From contig NZ_CP006568.1 in assembly GCF_000517405.1 (NCBI RefSeq), forward strand, positions 3,906,001-3,970,000: a stretch of DNA of 64,000 bases, given 5' to 3'. Made by a program: the position numbers and the translations under genes. This document shows, piece after piece, positions 47,370 through 56,436 of the stretch (its first letter is position 1; every line of letters starts with the position of its first letter). Under the pieces are notes generated by a model that was not told where the DNA came from, searched no databases, and saw only the letters and a list, made by a program, of their open reading frames with translations. The DNA is from Candidatus Sodalis pierantonius str. SOPE (GTDB lineage: Bacteria; Pseudomonadota; Gammaproteobacteria; Enterobacterales; Enterobacteriaceae).

Positions 47370-47990
47370 ATGCTTTGGTCTTTTATGGCAGTAGTCTTCT
47401 CGGGATGGCTGTACGTGGACGCCTCTTACCGTGGACCGGTCTGGCAGCGCTGGCTGTTTCAGCCCATCACGCTGCTGCTGGCGCTCGCCTGGCAGGCGCC
47501 AGGCCTCACCGCCACCGGCTATTTGATCATCCTTGGCCTGCTGGCCACGCTGTCCGGCAGCGCGCTGCTAATGCTGTCGAGCGAACGGCTACTTTACGCC
47601 GTCGGCGCGTTTTTTCTCTGCCAAGTACTGTACACCATTGGTTTCGCCAGCCATATGACGCTGGCGATATTCTGGCCGTTGCCGCTGACGCTGCTGATCC
47701 TCGGCGCGGTGCTGATTATGTTGCTCTGGTCCCGGCTTGACGAGTTACGCTGGCCCGTGTGCACCTATATTGGCGTCACGCTTTTGATGGTATGGATCGC
47801 GGGCGAACAATATTTCCAGCTCGGCAACGATTACACCCTCTCACTGCTGACGGGAACCGCTTTGCTGCTGGTGGCGGCGAGCGTGTGGTTAATCAGTCAT
47901 TGCCGCTTCCCGTTCGATGCCGCCCGCGCGTTTATCGCCGCGTGCTACTTCGCCGGCCATTTTCTGATTGTGCGCTCGCTGTATCTTTGA
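47370..47990 (+). CDS. yhhN: YhhN family membrane protein
   Basis: 206 residues from ATG 47370 with AAGGAA 6 bases upstream; the 35 upstream codons in frame look non-coding. About eight membrane spans; VDASYRGPVWQRWLFQP at the N-terminus and ACYFAGHFLIVRSLYL at the C-terminus match E. coli YhhN closely. Related to TMEM86 lysoplasmalogenases, but bacterial activity is uncertain. zntA, next in E. coli, is absent. Confidence 0.92.
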   Translation: MLWSFMAVVFSGWLYVDASYRGPVWQRWLFQPITLLLALAWQAPGLTATGYLIILGLLATLSGSALLMLSSERLLYAVGAFFLCQVLYTIGFASHMTLAIFWPLPLTLLILGAVLIMLLWSRLDELRWPVCTYIGVTLLMVWIAGEQYFQLGNDYTLSLLTGTALLLVAASVWLISHCRFPFDAARAFIAACYFAGHFLIVRSLYL

Positions 47991-48017
47991 CGCGTCCTGG
48001 TGCGCGGCCGTGGGCCG

Positions 48018-48272
48018 TCAGGCCGCCGTCAACCCCTTACGCAACAGGTAGCGGTAAGGCAGCTGTTCCGTGGCCTGCGCCAGCAGGGTATGCTCCATGA
48101 ACCGGCAAAAGCCGGGAATATCGCGGGTGGTGGCCGGATCGTCGGCGATAATAAGCAAGGTCTGCCCGTCGGCCATATGGCGCACGGCTTTACGCACCAT
48201 CATCATGGGTTCGGGGCATCGCAGGCCGCGAGCGTCCAGGGTTTGATCCACGGCGGCAAAAGCATCAGACAT
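48018..48272 (-). CDS. tusA: Sulfur carrier protein TusA
   Basis: 84 residues from ATG 48272 (MSDAFAAVDQTLDARG). The catalytic Cys lies in LDARGLRCPEPMMMVRK; LLIIADDPATTRDIPGFCRFM is conserved. Accepts persulfide sulfur from IscS and passes it to TusBCD for 2-thiouridine at tRNA position 34. Intact. Confidence 0.95.
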   Translation of the reverse strand: MSDAFAAVDQTLDARGLRCPEPMMMVRKAVRHMADGQTLLIIADDPATTRDIPGFCRFMEHTLLAQATEQLPYRYLLRKGLTAA

Positions 48273-48467
48273 ACATGAATTCCACATTAATCTTTAAAGC
48301 ATCGGGCCGCCAGTTTACGCTGGTAAACGACAGCTGCAAGCGGCGCAGCGGTTAAACGATTCTCCCGTTGCATTGACGGTGCAAAACAGTATCATGTGCG
48401 CCGCGTGCTGAAAAAATGCGCTGGGCATTCTGGGTTCCCTCACCCCATTGTTTAGAAAGGTTACATC

Positions 48468-48665
48468 ATGTTCAGATTTTCGCCACGGCAGCGGCTGCAC
48501 GCCTTGATAGGGCTGGCGCTGTTTCATTTGTTGATTATTACATCAAGTAATTACCTGGTGCAGCTGCCGGTATCGATTTTTGGCTTCACCACGACCTGGG
48601 GCGCGTTTAGCTTTCCTTTCATCTTTCTCGCCACCGACTTGACGGTACGGATTTTTGGCGCCCCG
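48468..48665 (+). pseudogene. yhhQ: YhhQ (queuosine precursor transporter), truncated
   Basis: Only the first 66 or so residues are homologous: RLHALIGLALFHLLIITSSN, YLVQLPVSIFGFTTTWGAFS, FPFIFLATDLTVRIFGAPLA. E. coli YhhQ has about 221 residues and imports queuosine precursors. After GAPLA the sequence passes into the reversed C-terminus of yhhS; the rest of yhhQ and all of dcrB are deleted. The breakpoint is at about 48660-48672. Confidence 0.9.
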
Positions 48666-49713
48666 CTGGCGCCGGCGCAGGGACAAGGTCATGAGCAGCC
48701 CCGCAAACACCAGCAGGGCGGCGGCGAGATAAATGGAAGCGGCCCCGGCGCGCGCCATCAGCATCCCCGCCAGCGGGCCGACTATACCCAACGCCAAATC
48801 CATAAAGGCGGTGAACGTCGCCAGCGCGCTGCCTTGGTTCTGCGCCGGAACCTGTTTCATGGCCACAATGCCCAGCGCCGGGGACACCAACGAGAAACCG
48901 GTTCCGGTTAGCAGCGCGCCGAGTTGAGCGGTGAACGGCGACGGCGCTAGCCAGACCAGCAACAGGCCGATAATCTCGACCGTATAGCACACTAACGAGA
49001 CCAGCAAACCGCCGTAGCGGTTAATGCTGTTGGGAAACAGCAGCCGGGTGCCGACAAAAGCGGCGCTAAAGGGAATTTTCTTGCCAGCAAGGGTTTTAAC
49101 CGTCGACCGCGGCAACGCGAAGCCGATAGCGACCCCCGCAATCAAGATAATGACCGCGGAGAGCAGCCCTAGCCCGCCCAGGTGATGCAGCCACACCCCA
49201 AGCGGCGCGCCAACGGCCAGGGCGCCATAGCTGGCGACGCCGTTCCACGAGATGACCCGGCCGATATGGCTGGGACCCCACCGCGCCCACGCCTCAAAGC
49301 GTCGCACCGGTGCCGACAAAACTTTGGCTGAGCCCAAGAATCACCCGCCCCGCACACGAAAGCGTCAGCGCCATTACCGGCAGGGACTCAGTCCACAGCG
49401 ACAAAAGATAACACACGCCGCTCAGCAGGCAGCCGCCCAGCCCGAGCACAACAATGCGCTTAGGGCCGACCCGGTCGGCATAGCGCCCGGCGTAAGGCCG
49501 GCTAAGCAGCGTCGCCAGGTATTGCAAACTGACTACCAGCCCCGCCCAAAAGGCGCTATATCCCATATGATCATGCACATAACCCGGTAAAACGGCGAGA
49601 GGCAAGCCGATGGTGAGATAGTTAACGAAGTTGAACACCACCACAGAAAGAATACGCAGGGTAAGACGCCACCCGCGGGTAACCGGTTGGGGAGAAGATC
49701 CTGGTGAGGGCAT
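48660..49713 (-). pseudogene. yhhS: MFS transporter YhhS, inactivated
   Basis: Start ATG 49713. The first six spans read well (VVFNFVNYLTIGLPLAVLPG, AGRYADRVGPKRIVVLGLGG). TGA replaces Trp at GTGATL-GVGAVG (about 49294-49296) and a one-base shift follows before SHIGRVISWNGVASYG. About 45 residues are missing between KKIPFSA and AFVGTRLLFPN, and the C-terminus is lost into yhhQ. At least four independent lesions. Confidence 0.92.
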
Positions 49714-50015
49714 CGAAAACTCGCGGCAAAGGACAAATTAACGGCGGAGACATACCCCACCCGACACATGGTTGACATGTATAACAAAAAGTGTGGCTTG
49801 GATCATGGTACATCTGACCAAATTGTTGCCGTTTTGACGCAGCTTTATCAGGCGTCAGCGGCTTTGACGCCGCTGACGCGCTGCTTGAGCGGCGCGCGCC
49901 GGCGCGGAAAAATGCCGATTTTGGCGGGCAAACGCGGCGTTGACGAACGCGCTAAGGGCAGGCTCGGATGTTACCGGGGAAAGGCGACATCCCCCACCGC
50001 TCACGCGCGGGCCGC
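49714..50015. other. Gene-free stretch between yhhS and the hydrolase pseudogene
   Basis: About 300 bases; GC-rich in the second half with short runs of TTTGACGC. No frame with coding character, RNA or IS end recognised. The first 80 bases probably contain the promoter of yhhS. Confidence 0.4.
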
Positions 50016-50984
50016 TCAGCGGGCTAGATAGGCCTTGAGCACGGCGGCCGCCTGCAAAAGTGCGCTTTGTACGCCGGGAACCTGTGCGAGAGGATTGAGC
50101 AACCCATAGTCATGGATAAGCCCGCCGTAGGTCACAAGGGTCGTGGCAACGCCCGCCTCATTCAGTTTGCGCGCATAGGCCACCCCTCCATCGTGCAAGA
50201 CGTCATACTCCGCCACCTGCACCAGTGCCGGCGGCAAACCGGCTAGCTGTTCCGGCAGCGCACGCAGCGGCGAGGCGGTGATTTCCTGGCGCTGGGCCGG
50301 ATCGGTGGTGTAGTTGTCCCAGAACCATTCCATCATGCCTTTGGTCAGGAAATACCCTTCCGGGTAGCGCTGATACGAATCGGTGGCAAAATTCGCGTCC
50401 GTTACGGGCCACAGCAGGATTTGACAGGCGAGGGAAGGTGTACCGTGCTCTTTCGCCATCAGGCTGACAACGGTCGCCGACGCTGTTTCCCGCCACGGCC
50501 AGACGCGTGCCGTCGACATCAATAGCGTTACCGTGCTCAGCCACCCAGCGCGTCGCGGCGTAGGCCTGATTAATTGCGACCGGATAACGCGCCTCCGGCG
50601 AGGGGTATAATTGACAACCCCCCCACGGCGCCGCTGGCGACCACCAGATCGCGCACCAAACGCTTGTGGGTAAAATAATCGCCGAGTACCCAGCCGCCGC
50701 CGTGGAAAAAAACGAAAGCCGGTAGCGCGCCGGCGGTGTTGGCCGGACGAACGATATTCAGGCTCAACGGCTGACCGTCGACGGTGATAATCTGCTCCGA
50801 TTCCTCAACGCCGCTCATATCAATGGCGACCGACTTTTGTGCGTCAGTGAGCACTTGACGGACTTGCGCCGGCGGCAGACTTTCCACCGGGGGGGGGGGC
50901 ATCGGCAGCGTTCAAGGCTCGCAGAAAGGCTTCAACGTGACGATCGGTGCGGGCCTGTTCCGGTTTTATCGGGGATTGATTCAT
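50016..50984 (-). pseudogene. Alpha/beta hydrolase (HSL/acetyl-esterase type), frameshifted
   Basis: ATG 50984 follows AGGAG. The first 30 codons lead into a run of eleven C (50889-50899 as G on +), where the frame shifts. The second part has the oxyanion motif FVFFHGGGWVLGDY; another shift near 50600 separates NQAYAATRWVAEHG, and a third at the nucleophile elbow AVAGNSVG (GDSxGG in the family). The C-terminal part with AEYDVLHDGGVAYA and the His region GLIHDYGLL is open to TGA 50016. Three frameshifts; no function is possible. Confidence 0.88.
50889..50899. repeat. Homopolymer G11 tract
   Basis: Eleven G in a row inside the hydrolase pseudogene at the first frameshift, the longest homopolymer I saw in the window. 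A slippage hot spot and a place where sequencing could also err. Confidence 0.9.
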
Positions 50985-51185
50985 TATCGTCTCCTGGCAG
51001 AGGGATGTGTCTTTTAAAGCGTAGTACGGCGGCCCAAGATTGCCTGCCGTTACGCGTTTGACCTGGCGTTCGGCGCTTAACGTTGGGCGTACGAGATTCG
51101 GTAGACGCGCGCCGCGCGTAGCGTAAGAGCTTCGGGGCACGGCGTTATCGTTTGGCATTGGACGTACGGCTTTAAGCTTTTAGCC

Positions 51186-51227
51186 TTGGGCGTTGGGCGT
51201 TGGGCGTTAGGCGTTGGGCGTTGGGCG
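51186..51227. repeat. Heptanucleotide tandem repeat (TTGGGCG)6
   Basis: Six head-to-tail copies of TTGGGCG, the fourth varied to TTAGGCG. Degenerate copies (CGTTGGGCGTACG, GCATTGGACGTACGG) precede it from about 51060. The region 50985-51313 upstream of the GST fragment has no gene beside this. Confidence 0.9.
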
Positions 51228-51313
51228 CGGCGCGGAACCTGTGCTTACACCAAGAGGCCCGGCGAAAGCCCTTTATAATGCACTGACGGTACCTTTAGCA
51301 CGGGGGAACAGGC

Positions 51314-51713
51314 ATGATTGAGATTTGGGGCAGAAAGACGTCCTCCAATGTGCAGGCATTGATGTGGTGCATAGGCGAGATCGGGTTACCGTTTGTCCGC
51401 TACGATATCTGCCATCGCTATGGCGGCAACGATACTGCGGCGTTTTTAGCCATGAACCCCAACGGCACCGTGCCCGTCATCCGTGACGATAAGGGCGCCC
51501 CCCTATGGGAAACCGGAGCGATTCTGCGATATCTGGCCGGCCGCTACGGCGCTTTGGATTTTTGGCCAGCGGAACATCAGGCCCGGGCGCAGGTGGATAA
51601 ATGGGCCGAGTGGGCCAAAATCAACGTCGCGCTCAATTTCACCGCCCCCGTATTCTGGCGGGTGGTCAGAACCGCCGCCGGCGAGCGGGATGCGCAGGCT
51701 ATTGGCCAGGCGC
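51314..51713 (+). pseudogene. Glutathione S-transferase (GstB-like), truncated by IS256
   Basis: 133 codons survive: thioredoxin-fold domain MIEIWGRKTSSNVQALMWC, the cis-Pro motif NPNGTVPVIRDD, WETGAILRYLAGRYG, and the start of the helical domain to RDAQAIGQARP. IS256 copy 3 begins at 51714 and adds an unrelated tail to 51757. The missing C-terminal half (about 70 residues) is not on the other side of the IS, consistent with the lack of a target duplication there. Confidence 0.88.
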
Positions 51714-53028
51714 GACCCTGTACACGATTCTGTGTAAATGCCTTTTCTCAGAAGTGACCGTCCAGGCGGTCACCGAACTCGATAATAAAGCGGCTCATTG
51801 CCATGCGCCAGTCCCTCAAAGACATTGTCCATTTCTGTGAGGCCGCCTGTATCGCCAGCCACACCACCTTTTTCACTGCGTCGTCGGTCGGGAACACCTT
51901 GCGTTTTTTGATGGCATGCCGGATCACGCTGTTTAACGACTCGATGGCGTTGGTCGTGTAGATCACCTTGCGGATGTCCGTTGGGTAGGCAAAGAACGTG
52001 GCCAGATTGGCCCAGTTTGCCTGCCAGCTTCGACTTATTTGCGGGTAGCGGATGTCCCAGGCACTGGAGAACGCTTCCAGCGCCTGCAAGCCGGCTTCTT
52101 CCGTAGGGGCCTGATAGATAGCTTTCAGGTCGCGGGTGACGGCCTTGTAGTCCTTCCAGGAGACGAACCGCAGGCTGTTGCGCACCATATGTACGATACA
52201 CAGCTGGAGCCGCGCCTCCGGATACACCGCGTTAATAGCGTCAGGGAAATCTTTCAGCCCGTCTACGCAGGCGATAAGGATATCGTTCAGGCCGCGGTTT
52301 TTCAGCTCTGTCAGCACGTTCAGCCAGAACTTTGCGCCTTCATTTTCGGCCAGCCACATACCTAGCAACTCTTTCTGGCCTTCGATGTTGATGCCCAACG
52401 CCAGGAACACAGATTTGTTGATGATGCGGCTGTCCTGCCGGACTTTTAGAACGATACAGTCAAGATAAACAATGGGATAGACTGCATCCAGAGGCCGGTT
52501 TTGCCATTCGACAACCTGCTCCATGACCGCATCGGTGACCTTTGAGACCAGCGCCGGCGAGACATCGGCGTCATACAGCTCTTTGAACGCGGCGGCGATC
52601 TCGCGGGTGGTCATCCCTTTGGCGTACAACGATAAAATCTGGTTATCCATCCCGGTAATCCGGGTCTGGTTCTTCTTCACCAGTTGCGGTTCAAAGGAAC
52701 CGTCACGATCGCGCGGAGTACGCAGCGCCAGCGGGCCATCGCCAGTGGTAACGGTTTTTGTGGAATAGCCGTTGCGGGCGTTGGTCCCCGGTTTAGGCTG
52801 ATTTTTATCGTAGCCGAGGTGATGGGTCATTTCGGCATTGAGAGCTGCTTCGACGCTGATTTTTTTCAGCAGCCGATCGAAGTGACTGAGATCTTCAGGG
52901 GTTTTGAGATTTTTGGCCAGTTCGTTAGCCAGAGCCTGCAACTGTTTTTCGTTCATAAATTAACCTGTTTTTGATGTTGGATTGAACATATCAAAATCAG
53001 GCAAATACACAAATTTCTAAACAGGCTC
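51714..53028 (-). mobile_element. IS256-family element, copy 3 (no target duplication)
   Basis: 1315 bases, inverted relative to copies 1, 2, 4 and 5. Flanking octamers CCAGGCGC and TCATCTAA differ, and the interrupted GST gene does not resume. This copy therefore probably marks a recombination breakpoint between the ggt-yhhS block and the yjbJ-ubiC block. Confidence 0.95.
51748..52956 (-). CDS. IS256-family transposase
   Basis: 402 residues, uninterrupted, differing from copy 2 at only a few sites (for example Arg/Leu in HFDRLLKK and Gly/Asp in GLKDFPDA). Catalytic Asp, Asp and Glu in the same three motifs. Likely active. Start MNEKQLQALANEL instead of MDEKQ. Confidence 0.96.
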   Translation of the reverse strand: MNEKQLQALANELAKNLKTPEDLSHFDRLLKKISVEAALNAEMTHHLGYDKNQPKPGTNARNGYSTKTVTTGDGPLALRTPRDRDGSFEPQLVKKNQTRITGMDNQILSLYAKGMTTREIAAAFKELYDADVSPALVSKVTDAVMEQVVEWQNRPLDAVYPIVYLDCIVLKVRQDSRIINKSVFLALGINIEGQKELLGMWLAENEGAKFWLNVLTELKNRGLNDILIACVDGLKDFPDAINAVYPEARLQLCIVHMVRNSLRFVSWKDYKAVTRDLKAIYQAPTEEAGLQALEAFSSAWDIRYPQISRSWQANWANLATFFAYPTDIRKVIYTTNAIESLNSVIRHAIKKRKVFPTDDAVKKVVWLAIQAASQKWTMSLRDWRMAMSRFIIEFGDRLDGHF

Positions 53029-53197
53029 TCATCTAATAGAGAGGAGAAACATCATCTTGAGCTATAGCCAACATTATACGTCATAAATAAGTGCCCCGCA
53101 CTAGCAGCCAGGTGGTACATCCCTGTACCTTTGGGTAGGAACCCTTCGGTGGGAAAGCGCTTATGCTAACCCACCCTTTATTATGACCTGAAACCGC

Positions 53198-53297
53198 TTA
53201 CCAACGATATTTATTACGGGTTTCCCAATCTTTCACTTCGGTTTCGGCCGCGTCTTTGCCGTAGCCGTAGCGTTCCTGGATTTTACCGACTAATTGA
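53198..53297 (-). pseudogene. yjbJ: YjbJ (CsbD-like), C-terminal part
   Basis: Encodes VGKIQERYGYGKDAAETEVK then DWETRNKYRW and TAA at 53198-53200, the second half of the 69-residue CsbD-family stress protein. It is separated from its N-terminal half at 55676-55796 by the IS5 element with its nested IS256. Uninterrupted otherwise, so the disruption is recent. Confidence 0.93.
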
Positions 53298-53372
53298 GGC
53301 TTTGTTGAATAAATCGAACTTTTAGGTGACTGGCGGCTTTGATCACTACATTCGTTTCAACATCAGGTCCCC

Positions 53373-54266
53373 ATGGCAAAGCAAAAGTTTAAAATTACCA
53401 ACTGGCCCGCATACAACAATGCGCTCAGGCAGCGGGGGGACCTGACAGTATGGCTTGATGAGTCAGCCATTGCTGCATGGACTGAGAGTACACCACCTGA
53501 ACATCGTGGTCGGCCGCTTCACTACACCGATATGGCCATTACCACGGTTCTGATGATAAAGCGCGTGTTTAACCTTTCGCTCCGGGCGTTACAGGGTTTC
53601 GTTGACTCAATTTTTAAACTGATGGGGCTGTCGCTGCGCTGCCCAGATTACTCTCTGGTCAGCCGGCGAGCAAAAACCGTCGACATCAGCATAAAAACGC
53701 CAACCCGCGGCGAAATCTCACACCTGGTCATCGATGGCACCGGCCTGAAAGTCTTCGGCGAAGGCGAATGGAAAGTCAGGCAGCATGGGGCTGAGAGGCG
53801 CAAAGTATGGCGCAAGCTTCATCTGGCAGTAGATAGTGTGACACATGAAATTATCTGTGCCGATTTATCGCTAAGCGGTACGACAGATGCGCAGGCGCTG
53901 CCCGGGCTGATTAACCAAACCCACCGGAAAATCAGGGAAGCGTCGGCTGACAGTGCTTACGATACGCGTTACTGTCATGATGCTCTGCTGAGGAAAAAAA
54001 TAAAGCCGCTTATCCCACCGCGAAGTGGTGCGCAATATTGGCCAGCTCGATACTATGAGCGTAACCATGCGGTGGCAAATCAGCATCTGAGCGGCAATAA
54101 CGATACCTGGAAAAAGAAAGTAGGTTATCACCGGCGTTCACTGGCTGAAACGGCCATGTTCCGGTTTAAAACACTTCTGGGTGGTCATCTGAGTCTGCAT
54201 GACTATGACGCGCAGGTAGGTGAGGCATGGCAATGGTTAAAGCACTTAACCGGATCACACTGTTAG
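53373..54266 (+). CDS. IS5/IS903-type transposase with altered C-terminus
   Basis: 297 residues. DDE motifs: HLVIDGTGLKVFGEGEW, SADSAYDTRYCHDAL and GYHRRSLAETAMFRFK. At 54225-54230 one A is missing relative to the expected GAGGCAATGGCAATGG: the frame should continue MAMVKALNRITLLGMPNSVR to 54295 but instead ends LKHLTGSHC at 54266. The last 22 residues are thus replaced; catalytic residues are kept, so activity is uncertain. Confidence 0.88.
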   Translation: MAKQKFKITNWPAYNNALRQRGDLTVWLDESAIAAWTESTPPEHRGRPLHYTDMAITTVLMIKRVFNLSLRALQGFVDSIFKLMGLSLRCPDYSLVSRRAKTVDISIKTPTRGEISHLVIDGTGLKVFGEGEWKVRQHGAERRKVWRKLHLAVDSVTHEIICADLSLSGTTDAQALPGLINQTHRKIREASADSAYDTRYCHDALLRKKIKPLIPPRSGAQYWPARYYERNHAVANQHLSGNNDTWKKKVGYHRRSLAETAMFRFKTLLGGHLSLHDYDAQVGEAWQWLKHLTGSHC

Positions 54267-54318
54267 GAATGCCAAACAGCGTCCGCATCATGTAACAATC
54301 GCCCTGATAGGGAGGAAG

Positions 54319-55636
54319 GAGCCTGTTTAGAAATTTGTGTATTTGCCTGATTTTGATATGTTCAATCCAACATCAAAAACAGGTTAATTTATGGACGAAA
54401 AACAGTTGCAGGCTCTGGCTAACGAACTGGCCAAAAATCTCAAAACCCCTGAAGATCTCAGTCACTTCGATCGGCTGCTGAAAAAAATCAGCGTCGAAGC
54501 AGCTCTCAATGCCGAAATGACCCATCACCTCGGCTACGATAAAAATCAGCCTAAACCGGGGACCAACGCCCGCAACGGCTATTCCACAAAAACCGTTACC
54601 ACTGGCGATGGCCCGCTGGCGCTGCGTACTCCGCGCGATCGTGACGGTTCCTTTGAACCGCAACTGGTGAAGAAGAACCAGACCCGGATTACCGGGATGG
54701 ATAACCAGATTTTATCGTTGTACGCCAAAGGGATGACCACCCGCGAGATCGCCGCCGCGTTCAAAGAGCTGTATGACGCCGATGTCTCGCCGGTGCTGGT
54801 CTCAAAGGTCACCGATGCGGTCATGGAGCAGGTTGTTGAATGGCAAAACCGGCCTCTGGATGCAGTCTATCCCATTGTTTATCTTGACTGTATCGTTCTA
54901 AAAGTCCGGCAGGACAGCCGCATCATCAACAAATCTGTGTTCCTGGCGCTGGACATCAACATCGAAGGCCTGAAAGAGTTGCTAGGTATGTGGCTGGCCG
55001 AAAATGAAGGCGCAAAGTTCTGGCTGAACGTGCTGACAGAGCTGAAAAACCGCGGCCTGAACGATATCCTTATCGCCTGCGTAGACGGGCTGAAAGGTTT
55101 CCCTGACGCTATTAACGCGGTGTATTATCCGGAGGCGCGGCTCCAGCTGTGTATCGTACATATGGTGCGCAACAGCCTGCGGTTCGTCTCCTGGAAGGAC
55201 TACAAGGCCGTCACCCGCGACCTGAAAGCTATCTATCAGGCCCCTACGGAAGAAGCCGGCTTGCAGGCGCTGGAAGCGTTCTCCAGTGCCTGGGACATCC
55301 GCTACCCGCAAATAAGTCGAAGCTGGCAGACAAACTGGGCCAATCTGGCCACGTTCTTTGCCTACCCAACGGACATCCGCAAGGTGATCTACACGACCAA
55401 CGCCATCGAGTCGTTAAACAGCGTGATCCGGCATGCCATCAAAAAGCGCAAGGTGTTCCCGACCGACGACGCAGTGAAAAAGGTGGTGTGGCTGGCGATA
55501 CAGGCGGCCTCACAGAAATGGACAATGCCTTTGAGGGACTGGCGCATGGCAATGAGCCGCTTTATTATCGAGTTCGGTGACCGCCTGGACGGTCACTTCT
55601 GAGAAAAGGCATTTACACAGAATCGTGTACAGGGTC
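54319..55636 (+). mobile_element. IS256-family element, copy 4, nested in IS5
   Basis: 1318 bases, three longer than the standard owing to a TAT duplication in the transposase. Perfect 8-base target duplication GGAGGAAG (54311-54318 and 55637-55644), inside the 3' noncoding end of the IS5 element. So IS5 entered yjbJ first. Confidence 0.97.
54391..55602 (+). CDS. IS256-family transposase with one extra Tyr
   Basis: 403 residues; an in-frame TAT duplication gives NAVYYPEARLQ in place of NAVYPEARLQ (about residue 248). Other differences from copy 2 are single substitutions (SPVLVSKV, LDINIEGLKELL). Frame and catalytic motifs are complete; whether the extra Tyr matters is unknown. Confidence 0.95.
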   Translation: MDEKQLQALANELAKNLKTPEDLSHFDRLLKKISVEAALNAEMTHHLGYDKNQPKPGTNARNGYSTKTVTTGDGPLALRTPRDRDGSFEPQLVKKNQTRITGMDNQILSLYAKGMTTREIAAAFKELYDADVSPVLVSKVTDAVMEQVVEWQNRPLDAVYPIVYLDCIVLKVRQDSRIINKSVFLALDINIEGLKELLGMWLAENEGAKFWLNVLTELKNRGLNDILIACVDGLKGFPDAINAVYYPEARLQLCIVHMVRNSLRFVSWKDYKAVTRDLKAIYQAPTEEAGLQALEAFSSAWDIRYPQISRSWQTNWANLATFFAYPTDIRKVIYTTNAIESLNSVIRHAIKKRKVFPTDDAVKKVVWLAIQAASQKWTMPLRDWRMAMSRFIIEFGDRLDGHF

Positions 55637-55675
55637 GGAGGAAGTCGTCACAAATTTCGGATTTATTCAACAAAG

Positions 55676-55796
55676 CGACTAATTGATCTCGTTTCCCTTC
55701 TACCACGGTCAAATCATCATCGGTAAGTTTTCCCCATTGTTCTTTGATTTTACCCTTGAATTGTTTCCAATTGCCGCTGGCTTCGTCTTTATTCAT
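55676..55796 (-). pseudogene. yjbJ: YjbJ (CsbD-like), N-terminal part
   Basis: ATG 55796 with AAGGAG 7 bases upstream; MNKDEASGNWKQFKGKIKEQ, WGKLTDDDLTVVEGKRDQLV then the IS5 end. Matches E. coli YjbJ, an abundant RpoS-induced small protein of unknown function. lexA lies further along in the same direction, as in E. coli, but dinF between them is missing. Confidence 0.93.
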
Positions 55797-56436
55797 GTGA
55801 TGACTCCTTCTGTAAGGTAGTTTATCAATAACCTTCATTTCCTCGTCTGAATTCGCAAATCCAGCCATACGTGTAAAGAAGCGATGCGCTAAGCATTAAC
55901 TAAATTATAGCAACGGATTTGGCAAAGGCCGGATTTACCAGACGATCCCATCGTAAAATGGCGTTGTGGGTGGAAATATCGAAATAACACCTGTTAAAAC
56001 AGCAGGAAGTAAGACGTTGGAAAAACACTTAGTCTGTAAGTAAATGTGTCGGTGACTCGGGTTAACCGCGTGACTCCGTGCGGAGAAGAGCAAAATGCGG
56101 CGTTAGGCCGGCATTTCCGTACTCATCAGCGCCGAGCGAACGGCGACGAGATCCTTGATTGTGGTTAATCACGCCCGGGAGCACGCAGGCGGAAAACGAT
56201 GTGGGCAAGCAGCATCGCGCCAAGATAACGCCCTGCGGCATAATGGAGAACGGGAGAGGGTTGAGCAGCAAGGCACTTATTGAGGCACTTATCTCCTTGC
56301 CGCGAGTGGTTTCGCCAGTAGACAGCAGCACCGGGAGCCTAAGGGCATAGACCGCATGGCAACCTGGACGCCATTTGCCCGGAAAACGGACGACCGCGCA
56401 GTGGGGCCAGCGTCGTGCGACCCCGCCGCGCTGCGA
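55797..56436. other. Gene-free region between yjbJ and lexA; dinF absent
   Basis: About 640 bases. The 130 next to yjbJ are AT-rich and hold its promoter. The rest (55920-56430) is where E. coli has dinF and other genes; I find no recognisable DinF remnant or other coding frame on either strand. Confidence 0.5.

Larger units (their letters stand above)
53298..55675 (+). mobile_element. IS5-family (IS903-like) element in yjbJ, itself carrying IS256
   Basis: Terminal repeats GGCTTTGTTGAATAAATC at the left and GCTTTGTTGAATAAATC, inverted, at the right. The flanks share CGACTAATTGA (53287-53297 and 55676-55686), which contains the 9-base duplication expected for this group. About 1.05 kb without the nested IS256. 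Its transposase has a 3' frameshift. Confidence 0.93.
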
